Assembly (NCBI GenBank): GCA_029817715.1 | Contig: JARUPY010000371.1 | Location: 496,001 to 560,000 of the forward strand | Reading direction: 5' to 3' | DNA: 64,000 nt | DNA from: Melastoma dodecandrum | Taxonomy: Eukaryota > Streptophyta > Magnoliopsida > Myrtales > Melastomataceae | Shown: in pieces, positions 34,700-46,686 of the stretch | Position numbering within the stretch: the first letter of the stretch is position 1 | Layout: each line of letters starts with the position of its first letter | The notes under the pieces: model-generated | Told to the model about the DNA's origin: nothing | What the model saw: the letters and a program-made list of their open reading frames with translations, nothing else | Databases searched by the model: none | Position numbers and translations under genes: made by a program

Positions 34700-34921
34700 A
34701 TGCTCAATGATGTCTTTGCAAACTTCGCGAGCCGCGTCTCCGAAATATGGGCTAGCCGTATTGGCATGGCAGGTGCCATGCTAGTAGTCTTCCTGTATGC
34801 CTGTGTTGGTGCCATGAGCGACTTGTTTTCTGGCAAGCCGGTTGGTGTGGCAATGCATCTCTTCCTGGCAGTTATTGCCTTCATTTCGTTCTCCAACGAT
34901 ATGAAGAAGGAAGGATTCTGA
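34700..34921 (+). CDS. small two-helix membrane protein, 73 aa
   Basis: ATG 34700 with AAAGG upstream. Two hydrophobic segments (AGAMLVVFLYACVGAM and VAMHLFLAVIAFISF). Unknown; size and position in a late block allow a lysis or membrane-remodelling role, without proof. Confidence 0.6.
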   Translation: MLNDVFANFASRVSEIWASRIGMAGAMLVVFLYACVGAMSDLFSGKPVGVAMHLFLAVIAFISFSNDMKKEGF

Positions 34922-34942
34922 TTTCAAAAAGGGAATTTCATC

Positions 34943-35143
34943 ATGCTCGATAAGATTGGTAACGTAAGACACGACTGCATCCTCTTTTTCGCATTGGTCG
35001 CGATTGTCGTCGGTGGTCTTTCTTACAGCCTCGCGACAAGCGATGCGACGGGGGCAGACCTCGTCCTCTTGGTCTTGACTATCCTCTTCGCCTTCAATGT
35101 CGGATGGCGGCTGGTCTTCGGCGACTCGGAGCAGCAGAGCTGA
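34943..35143 (+). CDS. small two-helix membrane protein, 66 aa
   Basis: ATG 34943 (MLDKIGNVRHDCILFFALVA). Two transmembrane segments (CILFFALVAIVVGGLSYSL and ADLVLLVLTILFAFNVGW). Adjacent to another two-helix protein, an arrangement seen with holin-like pairs. Ends just before a strong terminator. Confidence 0.6.
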   Translation: MLDKIGNVRHDCILFFALVAIVVGGLSYSLATSDATGADLVLLVLTILFAFNVGWRLVFGDSEQQS

Positions 35144-35149
35144 TTTACG

Positions 35150-35177
35150 GAAGGGAGGCAACAAATTGCCTCCCTTC
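35150..35177 (+). terminator. Rho-independent terminator
   Basis: GAAGGGAGGCAA-CAAA-TTGCCTCCCTTC: perfect 12-bp stem, 4-nt loop, followed by TTT. Ends the small membrane gene unit. Confidence 0.85.
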
Positions 35178-35201
35178 TTTCACATCTGATACCATTGCGA
35201 G

Positions 35202-35411
35202 ATGACCAAATCATCTCATTTTATCTGGGTTCTATTTCTGAATACTGCCTGCCTTACGGCGTGGTTTTGTATCTGCCAGCTCTTCTCAGATGCACTAAAG
35301 GGCTCGTGGGGACTGTGCATGTTCGATATGCTCATGTTCAACGCCGCCTACACGTGCGCTCACTTGGTATGTGTCTGCGAAATCGGCATCAACCGATATC
35401 TCGATACTTAA
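35202..35411 (+). CDS. small cysteine-rich membrane protein, 69 aa
   Basis: ATG 35202. MTKSSHFIWVLFLNTACLTA starts a hydrophobic segment; six cysteines in total, and a second hydrophobic stretch (DMLMFNAAYTCAHLVCVC). No recognised family. Confidence 0.5.
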   Translation: MTKSSHFIWVLFLNTACLTAWFCICQLFSDALKGSWGLCMFDMLMFNAAYTCAHLVCVCEIGINRYLDT

Positions 35412-35420
35412 TCGTCGCAA

Positions 35421-35426
35421 TAAATA
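35421..35426 (+). promoter_or_regulatory. ATAAATA promoter box
   Basis: CAATAAATACC, 30 nt before ATG 35457 of the giant structural gene. Confidence 0.5.
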
Positions 35427-35456
35427 CCAGACACATTGCCTTAAGTAGAGAGATAA

Positions 35457-38400
35457 ATGACCAAGCGTAGGCACGTCGAGCAGCTTCCCGTACGGGTTCA
35501 GACGCAGTATCGCAAGAAGCAATTTGCGGCGACGGTAGACGAGGTATTCCAGCCCGGCAACGTTGATAGCCTGTCCGGCTACATCGGGGCCAAGCCCGAC
35601 TACTACAACTCCACGACGGACCTGTACATAGAAGAGCCGACGCTGCTGCGCCAGGAGCATCAGCTTGAGCCGACGATGGTCAGCCGCAACGGCGTCGAGC
35701 AGGTCACCAACCTGCTTACGTACGACGATCTCATCAACTACATCGAGATCAACAACGGCAATACGCTAGATCACAACCGTTTGTTCAGCGACCAGTTCTA
35801 CGCATGGGCGCCGCCTGTTGACCTCGACAAGCTCAACAATCACACGTCATACTACTGGTTCGGAGATAACCCCGACCTGATCCCGGCGCTCGTGCTGTCG
35901 AGCCCTGTCGCGACTTACACCGCCGATGGCACAACGCTTACGTATGCCGTTCCCGCGCGCCCAGTCGGTGCCGATCCGATGCTCGACGATCCGATCGTCC
36001 TCGTCAATGGCGCTGTATCGCAGCATGCCGCTATTGCGAACGGAGAGGTCACCTTCGGGCTGGCCCCGGCATCCGGATCGACGATCTCCGTCTACCTCTA
36101 CAACGATATGTCCGGCTTCCTGGTCGGCAAGACAAGCTTTGATGCGAGCAGCCTGAACACGCAGGGCGTGTCGACGGTCACCTCTAACATGCGCGTGAGC
36201 CTCCGCGACGGTCTTTACGGCACCGGAGTGGCGAGAGAATTTTGGATCGAAGGCGTCGGCAAGTCTATCCAGCTCATCACCTACTCGACCACAGCAGCGA
36301 TCCTCTCGCTCGCCGCGAACTACTCCACGATCGATCGCACATCCGGTGATCAGAACATCTGGTCGCGTTCGAATTTCTGGGTCCACGAGGCCGCGTTTGC
36401 CTTCTCCGGACAGACTTTCCCGACGCGCATCGCCCAGCGTCCGATCATCGAGTTCATCCCGAACCTCGAACTCTTCAACTACGGCACACGGCACACCTAC
36501 AACATCAACTGCAAGATCACCGGAATGCCGGTCTTCACGCCGGGCATCTACACGCGAGCCTACAATCAGGATATCTCCGACTACGACAACGTCAGCTTTG
36601 ACAGCGACGGCTGGAACACGTCTCTGATCACCGAGATTCCGGTCTACGAGATCAACAACGGCCTTCAGGGCGCGATCTACGTGGATGCGCAGCATGTCCT
36701 GGCTGTCGGTGACACTGCGCTCGTCACCGGCAACTCTGGTTCGGGCTACAACAACTGTATCATTCAGATCGATCAGGTCACCGACCCGGTTTCCGGACGC
36801 CAGATTTTTGCGGCCGTCGTTGTGCACGTCCCGCAGGCTGGCGACACCGTGCTCATGCCTGTCGAGGGTCTCATCGACTGGGACAACGAAGTGCCCTTCG
36901 ACACGACTCCGATGGACTATTACGCTGGTCCGGTCGAGTATTTCTTCGACGGTATCACCTGGGGACTCTGCCAGCGCTGCATTCCGGGCGTCGAGCCGCT
37001 CTTCAAGCTTTATGAGCTGAACGGCGTCTACCAGGGCGATCTCGCGGGATCGACCTTCTCAGGCAGTCGTATCTTCGGTTACGCCGCAGGCACCGGAGTA
37101 AACGACGTCGTTCTCAATCGCCCGCTTGCCTACGACAGCATTGGCAACGTGCTGTTTTTCGAACGATCTCGTCTCGGTCCCCTCGACCTCCAGCTCGGGC
37201 ACGCAGGTCGGCTACCAGTACTATAAGGTCAACGACCCGAATGGCTCCTACCTCGGCAACGGATGGCTGCTAGCTCCCTTCAAGAGCACGCAGACCGTCG
37301 ATGCGAACGGCGTCTGGACGATCCCGCAGAATCTGTCGGCGAACCCGAACTTCGAGGAGGTGACTCAGATCACCAAGCCGCAGTGGTATCCGCAGTTTTC
37401 TCAGATCGTTGCTGCGCAGGATGGGATCGTCGGTGTGCCCTACCGCCCGAACAATTATCGCGATACGGCGAAAGATCGCTCGCGCGCCAACAGCATTGTG
37501 CAGAGCATCAGCCCTCTCCTGAAGACGATGCTGCTCGCGTCCGACACCCGTTTCGATCTCCTCAATTCGATCCGCTATGCCGAGAGCGAGTACGCCCGCT
37601 TCCGCCGCAAGTTCTTCCAGCAGATCACGACGGTCTCGCAGAACGGCACCTGCAATCAGACCATGCAGCCGATCGTATGGGTGCAGACGATCCTCAAGCT
37701 GCTCAAGGCAGCCAAGACGTCGTCGAGCCCGTTCTACGGCTCCGTCATGGGCGGCGATCGCTGGTTCATCCCGCCGACACCCGCCGCCATGGGCATCACC
37801 GCCTGTGTCGCACCGCAAATCGTCTTCGACGACACCTACAGCACCCCGACGACCTTCATCGTCGGCCACGATGGAAGCCGCACGCCAGTCTCAGGAGACT
37901 ACCATGACGCCGTCATGCTGGCGCTTGAGCAGCTCATCTACGACAACATCTCTGCCCAGTTCAAGACAGGCGCCAAGCCTCTCTTCGACTTCGACAACTA
38001 TGCTGCCGGTCAATTCCGCGCGTTCGATGTCACGAAGAACTACAGCGCCGCTGAAATCTCGGAAATCCTGAGCCCCTACTTCATCAAGTGGACTCAGATC
38101 AACAATTTCGATTACGCGAGCAACATCGGCTACATCGCAGCCGATCCCTTCACCTGGAACTATGGTGGCGCGCTCGACGTCTTCGGTCGCACCATGGTCG
38201 GTAGCTGGCGAGCTAACTATCGTTTTTACTTCGACACGGATCGTCCGCACGCGGCGCCGTGGGAGATGCTCGGCTTCGCCAGCAAGCCCTCTTGGTTCGA
38301 TCAGCAGTATGGCGTCGCGCCCTATACCAGCGGCAACACAGCTCTGTGGAATGACCTACGCGACGGCATGATCCGCCAGGGAGCGCGCGCAGGCATCGAT

Positions 38401-41400
38401 CCCAACTATGCCCGCCCGATCCTCTACGCGATCCTCCCTGTCGACGCAGGGGGCTCTCTCCTCGACCCGGTCGCCGCGAAGATCGTTTCGCGTGCGCCGA
38501 CCACGATGCAGGCCAATGCGAACTGGAAGATCGGTGACGTCGGTCCGGTCGAAAATCTCTTCCTTTGCAGCCCGTCCTACGGTTTCGCCAAGGCGATCGC
38601 ATCAGCTCTCATGCGCCCGGCGCAGTGGCTCGAAGCGACCTGGGCCCCTCAGGACCTGACGGTCGTCAACGACCAGATCATCAACATCCATAGACTCGAA
38701 TCGCCCGGCAAACTCGTTCCTCCTGGTGCATGGTGAGACGGTAGGCGGCGTCTATTGCCAGAAGATCGGCTGCCAGCAGTGGATCAGCGATTACCTGACG
38801 CAGTCCGGCCTGCCCTCGTCGATCCTCGGCAGCGCGGTGCGTGGCCTCGACGTGTGCCTTGGCCACAAGATGGCTGGCTTCACCCAGGTTTCCAATCTGC
38901 GCGTGCGCGCGGACACGTTCGGCGTCCTCCCGAGCGAAGACGTCCAGTCCTCTTCTACGAGCCCGCGCCGTTCCGCACCTCCTGCTACTCTAACGTCATC
39001 ATCGAATGGGTTGGCACGGGCTGGAGCGTCGTCGGCTACGACAACCTGACCAACGCCTTCAAGACGCTCGTCGGCGACCCGCGCGGCTCGAAGACCACGA
39101 TCGCTCTGGGCGCCAATCCGGCCGTCTACCCGTGGGTGTCCGGCGCGTCGTATCCGGTCGGTCGCATCGTCCTCTACAACTCGACCTACTACCAGTGCCT
39201 CGTGGCGCACGTCGCTGGCCCGACCTTCGTCAAAGCCAACTGGACGACGACTACCATCCGCACCTATCCGCAGGTCCAGGTCTACGACCGCTCTTCCGGT
39301 ATCGTGAATTCTATCCCCTACGGCACGGTGTTCACCGATCTTGAAGATGTCGCTCTGTTCATCCGCGACTACTTCCGCTGGCTGGAGGCCGAAGGCTGGG
39401 TTTTCGACACAATCGATTCCGACACGGGCCTCATCCAGGACTGGAACATGATGATCCGTCAGTTCCTGGAATGGACGCAGCTCAACTACGTGCCCGGTAA
39501 CTTCATCGCGCTAGCGCCCGGCGCCTCGACGCTCAAGTTCAACGCCGAGCACGGCCAGTGCTACAATCTGCTGACATCGAGCGGGGCAAACAATCTCCTG
39601 AACCGACAGGGTCGCCCTCTGCCTTTGCGCAATGCGACGATCACGCGCGAAGATGCGGTGACAGAGATCGACACCTTGTCGAACGACCTTGCCATGGCTC
39701 GCGTAAGCCTTGGTGAGATCGAGCACGTCGTGCTGTTCTCCAACACCACCATTTTCAACGACGTCGTCTACGATCCGCTCTACGACATTCGCTTGGATCG
39801 CCTCTACATCATCGGCAATCGCGTTGCGAACTGGACCGGCCGTCGCGAGGCGCGTGGCTACATCATCGTCGACAATGACCTGCTGCCGTCCTTCGTGAAG
39901 GCGGAGCAGGATGTTCACTACGCCTTCGACGTCGAGAAGTCCGAAGATGCCACGCTCCGCGAGTACGCTCGTCATGTGATCGGCTATCAGTCGCGCACAT
40001 ACCTCGACAACCTTCTTGTCGACGAGACCGAGCAGTTCGAATTCTACCAGGGCATGATCCGCCAGAAGGGCACTGGAACAACCTTCCAGCGCCTTATGCG
40101 CAGCAAATTCATCGAGCAGTCGTCAGACACGACGTTCCTGGAAGAGTGGGCCTTCCGCCTCAGCCCGTATGGTGCAACGCGCAAGGACACGACATTCTCG
40201 TTCCAGCTCTCCCGCGACAATCTGCGAGCCAATCCGCAGCGCATCGATCTCGGTGCGCCTTTGGCCAACGATTCGATCATCGAGCTTCCTCTGGGCGACA
40301 CTCGTTGGATCGAGCAGCCGTCGACCTACAACGTGTTCCCCTACTCGACGGTGGCACCGCTCGCGGATGCAGGCTTCGGTGTGCCGCGCTTCGGCGTCGA
40401 TCCCTTCGACGATGCAGGTGCGCAGGCCGATCGCAATACGATCTCGGTTCCAAACGCAGGCTACGTCCGCATCGACGATACCGAGGCGCAGGCGTTCAAT
40501 TGCGGTCTGCTTGGTACCCTCTACGACGCAGCAAAGACGAGCGGCTACTATTTCGCCGATGGCGATCGCATCTGGGTCTACGACCGTGGAGACGGCAATT
40601 TCGACGTCTTCAGGGTGACCAGCGTCTATGCTGGCGCAAGCGTCACATCCATTCAGACGATTGCCGAAGACACGTCTGTCCTGCTCGGCACGGCACGCAT
40701 CAATTTCTCCGGTCCGCATCTTCTTGGTATCGAAGATATCGGGACGTACATCATGATTGGCGGTCCGTCCGGCACCTCGCCCGACATGGAAGGTGTCACT
40801 CAGATCGTTGGTGTAGACTCGACGACGAGCATCATCGTGACGTCTACGGCAATCGCCGGTTACGACTACACGAGTGCAACGGCGACTGGCTACATCGCAC
40901 CACCGGTCTGCATCCTGTGGCCGATGCATTTCGACACTATTGCAGCGGCTCAAACGTACTGGGCGCGCTTCTTGCCGGTCGACGGAACGCTGATCTACAT
41001 CGACGACATCGGCAACTCGACCTGGGGCGTCTATCAGTGGAACGCCGCCCAACAGGCATGGTCCATGGTTCGCCAGCAGCCGATGCAGCTCGACTCGACC
41101 CGCCTCGTCAACCCGAAGCTCTACAGCACGAAGACGGAGATTACCTCCGAGGAGCTTACGGCAAATCCCGTCAGTACCTCGACGATCTCGATCTACGACC
41201 CGATCGCTGGCTATCTCCCTGGCGATGCCTTGCGCGAGATCACCTACTGTCTCGACTACGATCCGGCCGTCTACGACAACGCCACCGCCAATCTCTGGGG
41301 CGCTGCTCAGCAGGGTCAGCTCTGGTGGAACCAGTCGAGCGTCCGTTTCATGGTGGCCCAGACAGATTCCATTTACGCGACAACAGCCGAGCGCACCCAG

Positions 41401-44400
41401 GCTGAATTGGCCTACCGCACGACGTGGTGGGGTCAGATGGCGCCTGGAAGCATCATCAAGGTGTGCGAATGGACGCGATCGACGGAATATCCGACCGCGT
41501 ACACGGGTACCGGCAAAGTTCTCAATCCCGACAATCCGGCCTACGTCGCGATCGATGAGTTCGATCCGGTTACCGGGCAGAACGTCGTCGCCTACTACTA
41601 CTGGGTCGTGGACGTCACGACCGTGCCGGACCTGCCAAACCGCAACATCAGCGCCTACGCGGCGGGCATCATCATCGCCAACCCGCGCAGCAATGATCTG
41701 CCGTGGATCGCGCCGATCGCGCCAAACAGCTTCCTCGTCTGCAACGTCGAGCAATTCGTGCCGGATGCATTCGGCGCATTCGAGCTTTCGATCCGCGACA
41801 ACACGATCACGGGTCTGAAGCACGAGGAGTGGCAGTTGATGGCTCAGGCCGATGGCGTGACCACGGCTCCAGAAGCCATGTGGAAGGCCCTACGGTCGTC
41901 ACTGGTGGGCTTCGACGATCAGGCGCGTGTCCTGCCCTCCCCGACGCTCCCTGCCGACCAGCAGGTCGGCTACGGGCCTTTGAAGACCATGTTTGCGAAC
42001 GGTCGCCAGGGCACGCTCGCGGCTCGCCGCACGTTCGTCCAGGCAATCAACGATCGCCTCGCGCAGTCGCCATACGTGATCGACATGCCGAACATCGTGT
42101 CGATCCTCTCGTCGTCGAGCCCGACGTTCCAGAAGCTCGTCTGGAAGCAGTCGCAGCCGGAAGCAAGCTACGTCATTCCGCCGCTCGGCTCCTACACGGC
42201 CGTGGCGAACGGCATGCTTCATCGTAACGAGCTGCTCAACGAGGAGCTATACCAGTACATCCGTGGCTTCGCTCTCTGGGAGCTGTTCGGCTGGGAATAC
42301 GTCCCGTACGAGCTTGATACAAATCAGACGATCCTCAACAAGATCAACATCCGTCTCCTCGTCAACAACGACAACGGCGACACGCCGAACTGGAGCGTAT
42401 GGACGATCGATCCAACGAAGTCTCCGACGACGCCGAATCCGGACGACTGGCTGGTGCTCGCTACAAACTACGATCTGTCGGTCCCGAGCTATGCCGAGCT
42501 TCTCATCGTCGCCTCGTCGCTCAAGTCTGGACAGCGTGTGCTCGTCGAGAACGACGAGAATTTCGACGGCTTCTGGACGGTGTGGACGTACTCGCCGGAT
42601 GACGCCACGGCCAACGCAAGCGGCTTCATCTTCTCGGGAGGCCAGACCTACCGCACGAGCGACTTCTTCAGCGTCGTCGACTGGTACGCACCCGGCTACT
42701 CGGCCGCAAACCCGCCGATCGTCAGCTATGCGACGCTCGTCGACCGCGACGCGGCAGAGGGATCGAGCCCGAACAACCTCCTTGTTCGTGTCGACGACAT
42801 CGGCAACGGCTCGTGGGCCTGGACCTACTTCGACGGAACGATGTGGACCTACGTGGCCCATCAGAACGGCACGATCGCACTCTCGTCGAGCTTCTATGAC
42901 CCCGCGCGTCCGGTCTACGGCAACGCGAACTTCTACGGACCGTACGTCTCTATCCGCGATGGTAGCTGGGAACTCCAGGAGCTGATTGATGCCCTGCGCA
43001 TCAACGTCCTGGATGCCGCCGATTTGAACCTCATCTGGTTCTCGATGCTGCACTTCATGCATTCGCAGCAGGACCAGATCGACTGGGCGTTCAAGACGTC
43101 CTTCATGTCGCTGACCGGCTTCAACGAGACCCTGTCGCAATCGCCGATCGCCGCGCTCGACAACACGGACAATCTCCTCAACTACGTCGATGAGATCAAG
43201 CCGTATCGCGTCAAGGCGCGTGAGTTCATTCGCACCGTCGCGCCGCAGATGGATACGGTCCCCACGACGGTCACCGACTTCGACAATCCGATCTACCTCG
43301 ATCCGATCACGAAGCAGTATCGCACTCTCAGCACGGCAGCTCCCGCCGACGTGGCGGTGCTCAGCGGCACCCTGCCCTACTCGGACTGGTATGCGAACTA
43401 TCTCAAGACGAGCGTCGATCCGACCTCGCCGAACTACAACCCCCATCCGCCGCTTCGAGCTGGAGATCGCCTTCGACCGCGTCGACTTCGGTCCTACACC
43501 GCTTGGATCGAACGGTGCGCTCGCCCGCATCCAGCAGTTCTACAAGCCGACCACAGGCATGCCGAAACGAAAATGCGATCGTCGCATCTTTCAGCGAGCA
43601 GGCGAACCCGACGATCGACGGCAATGGCGACGGCACGCTAGCTATCGACGGGACGGGCTCGGACATCGTCATCGACGGCAACACGAAGAAGGCGAAGCCC
43701 GAGGAACTGGCAGCAGCTCTCCTCGACGATGCCCTGTCGATCACTGTCCATCAGGTCGCGACGGTCGGTGCACCGCACCAAATCCAGCGCAACGTGCTCG
43801 CCAAGACGACGACGGTCACAATCGACTGCGTCCTGATCCCCGCCGACGCCAACTCAGTGCTGGTATGGGCGAATGGCGTGCGCCTGCCGCAGAGTGCCAT
43901 CTCGGTCGACCTCTACTCGCATCAGGTGACCGTCGCAGGCGTTACAGTCGGCGCCACGATCCTCGTCCATGCGATCGGCATCGGCGGCATCACGCTGATC
44001 AGCGAAGTCCGCGTCTTTGAAGGCGATGGCGCGTCGACCATCTTCCACATGCGCACGGTTCCGACCGGCATCGTCGAGGTCAGCATCAACAACGTGCCGG
44101 TCACGACCGGCTTCACGACGGTGAACTCGACGATCGTCTTCACGACGGCGCCAGTCGCCAATGCGAAGATCATCGTCGTGTCTCGCGCCATTGCCGCAAC
44201 CGGATCGCTCGACGTCGACACCCGTGTGGTTCGCAACGCGATCAAGGTCACAGGAACGCTCTCGAACCTCGTGATCCCTGCTCCGTCTAAGGTCCCGTTC
44301 GGGCCCGAGCACGTTGGCTCGATCGTCGAGATCGGCGGCGAGCGGCTGGCTCACCCGTTCACGCGATATGCGACATTCACGCAGCACCGCCGCGCGACTC

Positions 44401-45910
44401 CGTTCACCACCGTCGCGGACCTCAGCAAGCTCAAGGTGTGGCTCAACCAGACGCTGTATACCGGCACGATTGAGCAGGTGCCAGTGGCAGCTCCGCTCGG
44501 CGCCTGGGGCATCGAGTCTTGGGACAGCGATATGACGTCCTGGGACAGCTTCACCAATCCTGCCGACAACGCATTGCAGTTGGGCAAGTGGGACAATGTT
44601 GGCTGGGACGACGAGTTCATGTGGGACGTCGAGGGTGACGTCACGCTCTACTACGACGACGTCGTCACCAACAATCCGGCGATCATGGGCGACGCGATCG
44701 TCACTTACTTCGGATTGCAGGATTTCGACATCGAGAACGGCGTCCTCACGATCACCAAGCCGGTCACGACCGCAGGCGGTCTGGAGATCGACGTCACGAC
44801 CTTCCACAACGGCGATCTCCTGGGCATCCAGGTCAGCTCGTTCATGGGATCGGCGGACGGCCTCTATCACGTCCCGACGACGCCGGGTGACGCCTACATC
44901 GTGGTCCTGAACGGGCTCACGCTGTCGCGGGGCAAGGACTACGAGATCATCGCGATGCCGCTTGGCTTCGACATGGCGGCGAACGATCAGGACATCTACG
45001 GCTCGCGACCGGCGACGCGTCAGGTCGTTCTTACGACCCGCAGCTCGCCACCGACCGCCTCGACATCATGGGTTTCACCGGACGCTTCGCCTCCGATGAG
45101 TTCATGTGGCACGTCGCCAGCAACCGCCCGGCTCCGCAGATGATGGGTCTCCCGCTTACCACCCTTCAGCCCCCGGCGCAGCCGCTCGGCGAGTACGACA
45201 CGGTCGATTGGGAAGACCCTGCGATCTTCTACGACTCGCAGATTCCTCCCAATGACTGGGTCACGATCAAGGAGACCGGCGTGTCCTCTCAGGGCGTGCG
45301 CGACCTCTTCGCGATGCGCGGCACCTACGACATGTCGACGTGGCGCCCGGCCGATGCGGGTCAGCTCATCCAGCAGCTCAACGACACCGACTCGCAGATC
45401 AGCGTGCAGCTCAACCCCTACGACCTCGATACGAGCCTCATGCAGCCGATGGCCTACGCTCTTCCGCTGAACGGCAAGGGCATCATCTGGGTGCAGAACG
45501 AGCGCATCGAGTACTCGAAGTGCATGATCGCCAACAACGTCGCCACGCTGAGCGGTCTCCGCCGCGCCACGCATGGAACGTCGATCGGCGGCGAGCAGCG
45601 CAAGACGGCGATCTTCACCGGCAATGGCGTGCAGAACGACTTCTTCTTCGTCAACCCGTACGTCGCAATGGTCGATCCGAATTCTTCGATCGAGGTGTCG
45701 TTCGTGAAGAACGGTCAGAAGACCCCGCTGCGTCTCGGCGTGCACTACACGCTGTCGACCGTCGTCGATGGTGTTCATGTCGACTTTACCGTTGCGCCTG
45801 CGCTCGGGCAGGAGCTGATCATTTCGCAGACCTACGGCAGTTTCCATCCCACCGGAACCATCGTCTATACTGACAACGTCGGTATTCTGCTACCGCCAGA
45901 GGAAGGCTAA
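35457..45910 (+). CDS. giant baseplate/tail structural protein, about 3,480 aa (frameshifted)
   Basis: One gene of about 10.5 kb reconstructed across six frame changes (near 37155, 38710, 38948, 43440, 43560, 45030); in every case coding-type sequence resumes at once and no new start signal or terminator occurs. N-terminus MTKRRHVEQLPVRVQTQYRK; repeated-looking beta-rich body; late segments LNYVDEIKPYRVKAREFIRT and LSGLRRATHGTS, then a terminal beta domain. Very large virion proteins beside gp6 occur in cyanophage-like T4 relatives. It probably extends the baseplate periphery and anchors the fibres encoded downstream. Confidence 0.75.
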
Positions 45911-45924
45911 TATTGCTAGCCTTC
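45902..45924 (+). terminator. Rho-independent terminator
   Basis: GAAGGCTA-7 nt-TAGCCTTC followed by TTCTATT; the left arm includes the stop codon of the giant gene. Confidence 0.65.
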
Positions 45925-45954
45925 TTCTATTATCTGTATAGTTTACGAACCGAT

Positions 45955-45960
45955 TAAATA
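45955..45960 (+). promoter_or_regulatory. TAAATA box, 4 nt before a GTG start
   Basis: TTAAATA, then CGAA and GTG 45965 (ATG 45968 is 7 nt away). Confidence 0.5.
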
Positions 45961-45964
45961 CGAA

Positions 45965-46672
45965 GTGATGACAGAATCATTAGAGAACCCAGTCGACCCT
46001 GTAAAGACAATCGTCGAAGAGCACGTTCACATCTCCGATCCCGATACGGACGCAGTCTATCTGCACCGTCGCGAGCGCGGCGCTGTGCGTCCCGACAATC
46101 TCGCGCCCTTCGTCGAAGGGCATGTGCTTATCACGGACGCGGATAGCGGCGAGGTCCTCGTCGACACGCACAACGCGATCCACGCCGAGAACATGAGCCA
46201 AGCGCTGGCCCTCAGCCTTGCGAACCGCTCCTCCGGCTTCATCGACTCGATGGTCTTCGGCAACGGTGCCTCGATCATCTCCGGAACCGGCGCGATCACA
46301 TACTTCCCGCCGAACATCACCGGCCAGAATGCTGCGCTCTACAACCAGACCTATTCGAAGGTCGTGAACGATCAGAGCACCTTGAACGTCGATCCGTCGA
46401 ACAACTTCCTGTCGGTCAATCACGTCACGGGGAACGCCTACTCGGATGTCATCGTCACCTGCCTGCTCACCTACGGCGAGCCTGCTGGTCAAGATGCTTT
46501 CGACAATGCCGTCAGCGTCTCCGGCCTGTACAATTTCGATGAACTTGGCCTGCGCGCATTCGACCCTGTGTCGGGCAATGGCCTCTTGATCTCGCATTGC
46601 ATTTTCAACCAGACGCAGAAGTCTCTGAATCGTCAGATGAAGATCGTCTACACACGTCGTATTCTCGTTTGA
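45965..46672 (+). CDS. tail/baseplate structural protein, 235 aa
   Basis: GTG 45965 (or ATG 45968). Contains FVEGHVLITDADSGEVLVDT and ENMSQALALSLANRSSGFID then SMVFGNGASIISGTG, a pattern frequent in T4-like marine phage structural proteins encoded just before fibres. Ends in basic beta-strand KIVYTRRILV. Exact position in the virion unknown. Confidence 0.65.
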   Translation: MMTESLENPVDPVKTIVEEHVHISDPDTDAVYLHRRERGAVRPDNLAPFVEGHVLITDADSGEVLVDTHNAIHAENMSQALALSLANRSSGFIDSMVFGNGASIISGTGAITYFPPNITGQNAALYNQTYSKVVNDQSTLNVDPSNNFLSVNHVTGNAYSDVIVTCLLTYGEPAGQDAFDNAVSVSGLYNFDELGLRAFDPVSGNGLLISHCIFNQTQKSLNRQMKIVYTRRILV

Positions 46673-46686
46673 TTATCTGGAGTTGA

